This document shows, in pieces, positions 31,705 to 36,754 of a stretch of 36,754 nt of DNA. Numbering within the stretch: the first letter of the stretch is position 1; each line of letters opens with the position of its first letter. The DNA comes from an uncultured Pelagibacteraceae bacterium. GTDB taxonomy: Bacteria; Pseudomonadota; Alphaproteobacteria; Pelagibacterales; Pelagibacteraceae. The stretch is from positions 1 through 36,754 of the forward strand of contig CACPDT010000006.1 in assembly GCA_902632665.1 (NCBI GenBank), given 5' to 3'. Position numbers and translations under genes: made by a program. Under the pieces are notes generated by a model. It saw nothing but the letters and a program-made list of their open reading frames with translations. It was not told the DNA's origin and made no database searches.

Positions 31705-33564
31705 TTATGAGGCTTTCTTTTTCTCTTTTTCGTCAACGATATGATAGACAGGTACTTTCTCTAGTGAAAATTTCCCAGTTTTTGGATCTCTTCTTGATAC
31801 AGTCAGGCAATGCCAATTATCATCATCAAGTTTCATGAAATCTCCCCTGTAATAATACCCAGGCCAACGAGTTTCTTCTCTAAATAAAGTATGTTCAGTT
31901 ACACATTGAGAAGTAAGAGCTCTGTGTTTTAATTCCCAGGCTCTCATTAATTGATGATAATCCTCAGCACCAACATTCTCTAAATCTTCTTGAAGCCAAT
32001 CTAATAATTCCAAGCCTCTTTTAAGTAAATTTCCGTTAGTCATATAATTTGATGTAATTCCCCCAACATACTCATCCATAATCTTTTGAAGTCTTTGTAG
32101 ACCTTGTATTGGAGAAATGTAACTTGGTGAAACTGTACCACCAGTTATTTCATTTTGAGCTATTGTGTAATTATCTAAAGGTTTATAAATGGCCTTTTTA
32201 AAATCATCACATTGTTTATCTGATACTTTAATTCCTTTAGCTTTTTGATCCTCAATATATTTTACTGCAGCTTTTGCAGCCAATCTACCCTCTGTAAATG
32301 AGCCAGATGAAAATTTATGGGCACTACCACCAACTGTATCCCCAGCTCCAAATAGACCATTTATAGTTAACATTCTATTATAGCCCCAAAAATATTCTGG
32401 TGGAGAAAGATCTTCTGGCCCGCTTACCCACGCTCCAGAACAGGTTGCATGTGAGCCCATTACGTATGGCTCTGAAGTAGTTAATTCTGGATTTGTATAT
32501 TTAGGATCAATGTTTTGTGATGCCCACACAACAGCCTGACCAACCGTCATTCCTAAAAAATTTTCCCATCCAACTGTTTCTAAATGAGGATCTTGAAAAG
32601 CTTCTGTAGTGACCATATGAATTGGTCCACCCCCTGCAGCAACTTCTTGAATGAATGCATGATTTCTTAAACATGTTGGAGTTGGATGATGATCAATGTA
32701 TTCTCCAACTAACTCCTTAGTTTGATCATACCATTTCTTTTCATAGTTTTCTCCATTAGCATTTTGCGTATAAGTTTTTAAATGTAAAAAATAAGCTCCA
32801 ACTGGACCATATCCATCTTTAAATCTACATAAAACAATTCTATTTTCCATCTGAGTCATTTTTGCACCTGCAGCAATCGGTAATGCATAAGCTGAACCAT
32901 TACTCCATGGAGCGTACCAAGTCCTACCCATGCCTTCTCCAACCGCTCTTGGTTTAAAAATATGTGAAGCTCCACCAGCTGCTACAATAACTGTCTTTGA
33001 TCTAAACACATGGAAATCTCCTGTTCTCATATTAAAACCTACAGCTCCACCAATTCTATTCTCTTGGGACTCATCCATTAATAAATGGGTAACCATAATT
33101 CTATTATAAATTTTATCTGCTGATTTTTTTGCAGCCTCTGCTACGATAGGTTTATAACTTTCACCATGTATCATTATTTGCCACTTACCTTCTCTTAAGT
33201 ATCTTCCGGTCTTCTCATTTTTCATCATCGGCAAACCCCACTCATCAAACATATGAACTGTTGAGTCAACATGACGAGCCATATCGTAACCTAGATCTTC
33301 TCTAACCATTCCCATTAAATCATTACGAGCATATCTTACATGATCTTCAGGTTGATTTTCATCCCATTGCATTCCCATGTAACAATTGATTGCATAAAGA
33401 CCTTGGGCTACCGCTCCACTTCTATCGATATTTGCTTTTTCAACACATACAATTTTTAAGTCTCTACCCCAATGTCTAGCTTCGAATGTGGCACCTGTTC
33501 CAGCCATACCACCACCAACAACTAATACATCACATTCCTCGTAATGAGTTTTATGTTTTGCCAT
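31705..33564 (-). CDS. aprA: Adenylylsulfate (APS) reductase alpha subunit
   Basis: AprA is the FAD subunit that interconverts APS and sulfite plus AMP. The 619-residue product has the flavin motif VLVVGGGMAGTGATFEARHW (about 14-33), the succinate-dehydrogenase-like FAD and substrate regions RNHAFIQEVAAGGGPIHMV and SSGSFTEGRLAAKAAVKYI, and TWYAPWSNGSAYALPIAAGA. Paired aprB overlaps the start by one base. In the SAR11 lineage no assimilatory sulfate reduction pathway is known, so a sulfite-oxidising direction fits the xsc and suyAB genes next door. The protein has no signal peptide and acts in the cytoplasm at the membrane through AprM. Confidence 0.96.
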   Translation of the reverse strand: MAKHKTHYEECDVLVVGGGMAGTGATFEARHWGRDLKIVCVEKANIDRSGAVAQGLYAINCYMGMQWDENQPEDHVRYARNDLMGMVREDLGYDMARHVDSTVHMFDEWGLPMMKNEKTGRYLREGKWQIMIHGESYKPIVAEAAKKSADKIYNRIMVTHLLMDESQENRIGGAVGFNMRTGDFHVFRSKTVIVAAGGASHIFKPRAVGEGMGRTWYAPWSNGSAYALPIAAGAKMTQMENRIVLCRFKDGYGPVGAYFLHLKTYTQNANGENYEKKWYDQTKELVGEYIDHHPTPTCLRNHAFIQEVAAGGGPIHMVTTEAFQDPHLETVGWENFLGMTVGQAVVWASQNIDPKYTNPELTTSEPYVMGSHATCSGAWVSGPEDLSPPEYFWGYNRMLTINGLFGAGDTVGGSAHKFSSGSFTEGRLAAKAAVKYIEDQKAKGIKVSDKQCDDFKKAIYKPLDNYTIAQNEITGGTVSPSYISPIQGLQRLQKIMDEYVGGITSNYMTNGNLLKRGLELLDWLQEDLENVGAEDYHQLMRAWELKHRALTSQCVTEHTLFREETRWPGYYYRGDFMKLDDDNWHCLTVSRRDPKTGKFSLEKVPVYHIVDEKEKKKAS

Positions 33565-34034
33565 TAGTAGTAAACTCCCTTTTTAAAAGACTCTTTAGGG
33601 ACCGATGGTAATTCTTTATCTGTATTTAGACCTTCTGGCTCACTATATAACCTTTGTGAATTTATCTCTCCTTGATTAGGTGTGTCGCCTTCAGCGAGTT
33701 TAGGAATAAATTTTCCCCATGGTTTAGTTGTAATAGGTGAGACAAAGCTTTTTTCAGTACCATTTCTAAATTTTATTTTCCATGAAATTGTACCCTTCTC
33801 TTCTTCTCTTCTTACTCTCACGCTATGTCCCATTGGAGCAAAATCAGCATAACCTCTTACATCGATTGCATGATTAGGACATGCTTTAACACATGAGTAA
33901 CACTCCCAACAAAAATTCGGTTCAATATTTTTTGCTCTTCTAATATTTTCATCAATGTGCATGATGTCTGAAGGGCATATATCTACACAATGACCACAGC
34001 CATCGCATCTTGTCATGTATACAAAAGTTGACAT
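33564..34034 (-). CDS. aprB: Adenylylsulfate (APS) reductase beta subunit (2x 4Fe-4S)
   Basis: AprB is the electron-transfer subunit paired with AprA. The 156-residue product has two [4Fe-4S] motifs: C10, C13, C16, C20 (CDGCGHCVDIC) and C42, C45, C48, C52 (CWECYSCVKAC), followed by a beta-rich region and the C-terminal tail that wraps AprA. An AAGGAG ribosome site precedes the ATG at 34034. It lies 33 bases after aprM, and its stop overlaps aprA (TAATG). Very confident. Confidence 0.96.
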   Translation of the reverse strand: MSTFVYMTRCDGCGHCVDICPSDIMHIDENIRRAKNIEPNFCWECYSCVKACPNHAIDVRGYADFAPMGHSVRVRREEEKGTISWKIKFRNGTEKSFVSPITTKPWGKFIPKLAEGDTPNQGEINSQRLYSEPEGLNTDKELPSVPKESFKKGVYY

Positions 34035-34067
34035 AATTTTTATTTTTCTCCTTTTTCTATTAGCATA

Positions 34068-34862
34068 TTAATAATGTTTTGGCTCTTCTCTTTTTATACC
34101 CAGGCCAAATTGTTCAGGCGCGTCTGCTGGTGGTGGTAAATTATCTCTAGATCCATCAGCTTCTGCTAAATTTTTTTGAATAGCTGCACCAGGTTTGTAA
34201 AACATATGTGCGAACTTAGACCAATAAACTCCACCAAATAAAATCAAATTAGATGCAACAAATAAAATAAAAAATAAATAAGAAAAACCTATTTGACCAT
34301 TAAATTGAGTAAATGACCAAGCTAGCCCAAATGTTGAGCATGCAAGTAAAGCTAGGACAAATAAATCTGCTTTAATAATTCTATACCAAGGATGTGCCTC
34401 TGCAGAAACATCAACTCTTAAAAAAAACCAAAACCAATATCCACCTAAACAAGTTAATATTGCTCCAACATGCCAAAGTACTGACCATGTTTGTGAATTT
34501 AATTTTTCGGCACCTGTATAACAGAAAACTAATATTACTGAAGATACCCAAAATAAAATTGTTCCATACATTCCAAGAACATGTGCCAGTCTCCTTTTAC
34601 CAAGTCCTAGTTCTGAGGTTGTTCCAATATCTACAATTGTGGTTTTTGCAATTACTGAAGCTTTTTCCCCAACGCCTAATTTTTTTGTTGCTGAAAGTTT
34701 TGCTTTCTTTGCATTATTAAAAAAGTATGTAAGGTTTTTATGATGGATCATTTGGATAATTGTTCCAACTGCAATCAATAAAATCATCGCTACAATAAAA
34801 GACTGCATTGCTAACGGTGAAATTATTTCTGATAAAATTGAAAAAGGATTATTACTTAACAT
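34068..34862 (-). CDS. aprM: APS reductase membrane anchor (AprM-type)
   Basis: The 264-residue protein has about five hydrophobic segments (near 17-39, 93-114, 127-148, 165-187, 191-213) with membrane histidines H94 and H131 that could bind haem, as in nitrate reductase gamma-like anchors. It is the first gene of the run with aprB and aprA; AprM is known as the membrane partner in some sulfur-oxidising bacteria, where it passes electrons between APS reductase and quinone. A cytoplasmic loop (about 40-92) joins the first two spans. The identity rests on context plus topology. Confidence 0.88.
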   Translation of the reverse strand: MLSNNPFSILSEIISPLAMQSFIVAMILLIAVGTIIQMIHHKNLTYFFNNAKKAKLSATKKLGVGEKASVIAKTTIVDIGTTSELGLGKRRLAHVLGMYGTILFWVSSVILVFCYTGAEKLNSQTWSVLWHVGAILTCLGGYWFWFFLRVDVSAEAHPWYRIIKADLFVLALLACSTFGLAWSFTQFNGQIGFSYLFFILFVASNLILFGGVYWSKFAHMFYKPGAAIQKNLAEADGSRDNLPPPADAPEQFGLGIKREEPKHY

Positions 34863-34900
34863 TTCCGCCTTTTGTTAAATTTTGATTTAATTTTATATAT

Positions 34901-34935
34901 GTTGAATTTAAAGTTCAACCTCAAACTGCGGTCAA
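34901..34935 (-). promoter_or_regulatory. Candidate aprMBA promoter with inverted repeat over the -10 box
   Basis: On the minus strand TTGACC (34935-34930) and TTTAAA (34912-34907) are 17 bases apart. GTTGAA (34901-34906) and TTCAAC (34914-34919) form an inverted repeat that encloses the -10 box, a layout that would suit a repressor. Confidence 0.4.
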
Positions 34936-34953
34936 TTTGTCTTTTATAACAAG

Positions 34954-35352
34954 CTAATTATTTCTTTTATAATGTTGTTTGTTTGGAATGACTGATCTTA
35001 CTCCACCTTGAGGATTGTCAACGTCCCCCTCTCTTCGAGGAATCAAGTGAAAATGACAATGTAAAATTGATTGACCCGAAACTTTTCCAATATTTGTTCC
35101 TAAATTAAATCCTTTAACTGATGAATCTTTATTCATAACTTCTTTTTTTATGATTTTTATTAAGTCATTACATGCAACTAATTCATTATCAGATAAATCA
35201 AAATAATCTTTAATGTGCCGTTTAGGTATAATTAGGCAATGATGTTTTGAAACAGGGTAAAAGTCATAACTTGCATAAGCTAGGTCATTTTCACGAGCAC
35301 ATCCGCTTTTTTTGATATCACAAAATAGACAGGGATTATTTGGATCTTTCAT
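34954..35352 (-). CDS. HIT family nucleotide-binding protein
   Basis: The 132-residue product has the histidine triad HCHFHLIPR (H98, H100, H102) that gives the superfamily its name, a CxxC pair (C8, C11) and YPVSKHHCLIIPKRHIKDYF typical of HIT hydrolases and transferases acting on AMP-linked substrates. It is preceded three bases upstream by the pabC-like gene and followed 91 bases later by aprM, on the same strand. A role in nucleotide housekeeping is the safest call. Because some HIT-superfamily enzymes convert APS with phosphate to ADP and sulfate, its place next to aprMBA is noteworthy. Confidence 0.92.
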   Translation of the reverse strand: MKDPNNPCLFCDIKKSGCARENDLAYASYDFYPVSKHHCLIIPKRHIKDYFDLSDNELVACNDLIKIIKKEVMNKDSSVKGFNLGTNIGKVSGQSILHCHFHLIPRREGDVDNPQGGVRSVIPNKQHYKRNN

Positions 35353-35355
35353 ATA

Positions 35356-36129
35356 CTAAAATTTATAGGGGTTACATTTATCTATAACGGCATCATAGTG
35401 TTTTGAGAGATCCATGTATTTATCTAAATTTCTTCTCCTCCAACTAATTTCATTAATTGTTCTAACTGATGTAACTCCTTTTCCAGAGCCTAATAATAAT
35501 ATTTCATCATAATCATGGATCTCATTTAAAAGGATATCTTTTTTAGTTATTCTTTTTATTTTTGTTTTAAAAAATCTAAAAGTATTTCCCTCATAATAAC
35601 CTTTTTTGGGAGTAAAAAATTTCTGATCTTTTACAAATAATAGATTTGAGGTTCCGGTTTCTAACACTCTTTTATTAGATACAAGCGCAATATCTGATTT
35701 AGAATTATCCATCTTAGACAAATATGATAATATTTTTTTGTATTTAAGATTTTTAAATTGTGGTTTTTCTCTTTTTAATTTTACTAGCTTTAAATCAAAA
35801 TTCAGTTTCGATCTAATTCTTTTTCTTAAAGATATTGAAATAATTTTTTTATTTACCGCTACTCTTAGTAAGTGATTATATTTTTTCTTTTTTGATAAGT
35901 TGTTTTTAATTATCTTTAAGATGTTTGCTTTTAGAGATTTTTGTTTTATTTGATATTTCTTTAAAGATCCTATCAAATTTTCTATATGATTTTTAAAAAA
36001 CAAAATTTTTGCTGGTTTTCCATAAATCCACATCGTCGTAAAAATTCCATGATCATCCCAAAGATCTTGAAATTTTACCTGTTTTAAATCATTAAGTTGA
36101 TAAGATTTTTTTAATAAGTAAGTTGCCAT
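35356..36129 (-). CDS. pabC: Aminotransferase class IV, probable 4-amino-4-deoxychorismate lyase
   Basis: The 257-residue product is a fold-type IV PLP enzyme. In the N-terminal half IYGKPAKILFFKNHIENLIG is the substrate-side region; the PLP lysine is probably in KYKKILSYLSKM (about 135-145) and the phosphate-binding motif VSNKRVLETGTSNLLFV follows. The C-terminal GKGVTSVRTINEI matches the family end. In folate synthesis PabC removes pyruvate from 4-amino-4-deoxychorismate to give p-aminobenzoate. It overlaps pabA by 38 bases; the partner genes pabA and pabB lie directly upstream, which supports PabC over branched-chain or D-amino-acid aminotransferase. The protein is unusually lysine-rich. 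Confidence 0.82.
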   Translation of the reverse strand: MATYLLKKSYQLNDLKQVKFQDLWDDHGIFTTMWIYGKPAKILFFKNHIENLIGSLKKYQIKQKSLKANILKIIKNNLSKKKKYNHLLRVAVNKKIISISLRKRIRSKLNFDLKLVKLKREKPQFKNLKYKKILSYLSKMDNSKSDIALVSNKRVLETGTSNLLFVKDQKFFTPKKGYYEGNTFRFFKTKIKRITKKDILLNEIHDYDEILLLGSGKGVTSVRTINEISWRRRNLDKYMDLSKHYDAVIDKCNPYKF

Positions 36130-36649
36130 TGACTGTTAAAAAAGATTCTGGGTGAAATTGAAATCCATAAATTTTTTCTTTATTATTTTCAAAAGCCATT
36201 GCTACTTTTGAATTTAAACATCTCATAGTTATCTCAAAATTATTAGATTGAAAAGGTTCTTTTAATTTTAAAGAATGATACCGGCCTACTTTAAATATCT
36301 TTCCTTTTTGAAACAAAGATTTGTTATTGATTACTTTTATATCTGATTGAAAACCATGATAAATCTTTTTTTGTTCGACAATTTTTGCACCTTCACAAAA
36401 AAGAATATGTTGAAATCCTAAACAAACTCCAATCATCTTTTTTTTTCCTTTTAATTTTTTGTAAATTTTAGAGGTAATTGGATAATTTTTTGGATTACCT
36501 GGTCCTGGTGAGAAAACTATTGTTGATGCTTGTTTAATTTTTTTTTCGTTTACTTCATTATAATTATCACACTCAACTTTATCAAATAAAGCAAGTTGAT
36601 GAACTACATTGTGAGTAAATGAGTCATTATGATCAATAACATAAATCAT
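36092..36649 (-). CDS. pabA: Aminodeoxychorismate/anthranilate synthase glutamine amidotransferase subunit
   Basis: The 185-residue product is a class I glutamine amidotransferase: oxyanion-hole FSPGPGNP (about 46-53), nucleophile C76 in GVCLGFQ and the His-Glu pair H166/E168 in FHPESF. It supplies ammonia to the synthase component. TrpG and PabA are alike in sequence; the downstream pabC-like gene and the upstream synthase tail favour folate synthesis. It overlaps the upstream gene by four bases (ATGA) and pabC by 38 bases. Confidence 0.88.
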   Translation of the reverse strand: MIYVIDHNDSFTHNVVHQLALFDKVECDNYNEVNEKKIKQASTIVFSPGPGNPKNYPITSKIYKKLKGKKKMIGVCLGFQHILFCEGAKIVEQKKIYHGFQSDIKVINNKSLFQKGKIFKVGRYHSLKLKEPFQSNNFEITMRCLNSKVAMAFENNKEKIYGFQFHPESFLTVNGNLLIKKILST

Positions 36650-36754
36650 TTAAATAAATCAATTAATGCTTTGGCTTTAATAAAATTTTCGTTAAATTCA
36701 TTATTGGCATTACTATCTACAACAACACCAGAGGCAACTGAAATTTCTGAAATA
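36646..36754 (-). CDS. pabB: Aminodeoxychorismate synthase component I, C-terminal tail (cut by window edge)
   Basis: Only the last 35 codons are present. The translation ISVASGVVVDSNANNEFNEN then FIKAKALIDLF matches the C-terminal end of chorismate-utilising synthases (SGVVxDSxxxxEFxExxxKAKAL). The stop TGA overlaps the pabA start. TrpE is possible by sequence alone, but the pabA-pabC context favours PabB. Confidence 0.72.
   Translation of the reverse strand, partial: ISEISVASGVVVDSNANNEFNENFIKAKALIDLFK

Noticed and set aside
34394..34720. 108-codon plus-strand frame opposite aprM
   Set aside because: Leu/Gln-rich translation typical of antisense to a membrane protein; aprM context is strong.

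Overview
The window is AT-rich, tightly packed DNA (most gaps under 100 bases, many 1-17 base start/stop overlaps). Gene content and protein style point to a marine alphaproteobacterium of the SAR11 clade (Pelagibacterales): nuoABCDEF, tig-clpP-clpX-lon, a TRAP transporter operon, sulfonate genes (xsc, suyAB) and an APS reductase operon with the aprM membrane anchor. Clade assignment is an inference from content; no 16S rRNA is present.

Layout. (1) 1-3600: minus-strand complex I genes nuoA-B-C-D-E and the start of nuoF, cut by the window edge. (2) 3743-3961: tRNA-Asp(GUC) and tRNA-Val(UAC) behind one promoter. (3) 4021-10166: the proteostasis operon tig-clpP-clpX-lon (minus), ending in a 39-residue microprotein gene, with tRNA-Leu(UAG) only 10 bases ahead of tig. 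(4) 10246-14089: small housekeeping and unknown genes: nitroreductase, histidine-phosphatase-like protein, family 5 uracil-DNA glycosylase, YbgC thioesterase, DUF3047 protein and several genes under 60 codons. (5) 14086-19441: minus-strand operon dctP-dctQ-dctM, NCS1 permease, SDR dehydrogenase, with a strong terminator hairpin between dctP and dctQ. (6) 19573-24177: plus-strand GMC oxidoreductase, TerC/YjbE-like membrane protein, second SDR, M23 peptidase homologue, methyltransferase and a second 39-residue microprotein related to the one after lon. (7) 24206-34862: the sulfonate/sulfite island. (8) 34954-36754: minus-strand pabB-pabA-pabC-HIT.

The most interesting part is region 7. Xsc (sulfoacetaldehyde to acetyl phosphate + sulfite) and SuyAB (sulfolactate to pyruvate + sulfite) are divergent. 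They are followed by a YeiH-type exporter, which converges on an operon aprM-aprB-aprA-orf116-orf45-tauE. In one 10.6 kb block the cell has two C-S lyases that make sulfite, a membrane-linked APS reductase that could oxidise it, and two exporters for sulfur oxyanions. A FAD amine-oxidase-like enzyme beside xsc and a GMC dehydrogenase divergent from the TRAP operon are candidates to supply sulfoacetaldehyde from taurine-like amines or isethionate. No sat (ATP sulfurylase), tpa, tauABC or pta is in the window. Two short genes of the apr operon are unidentified.

No insertion sequence, CRISPR array, rRNA or phage gene was seen. Once tRNAs and short genes are included, no stretch over 300 bases lacks a gene.
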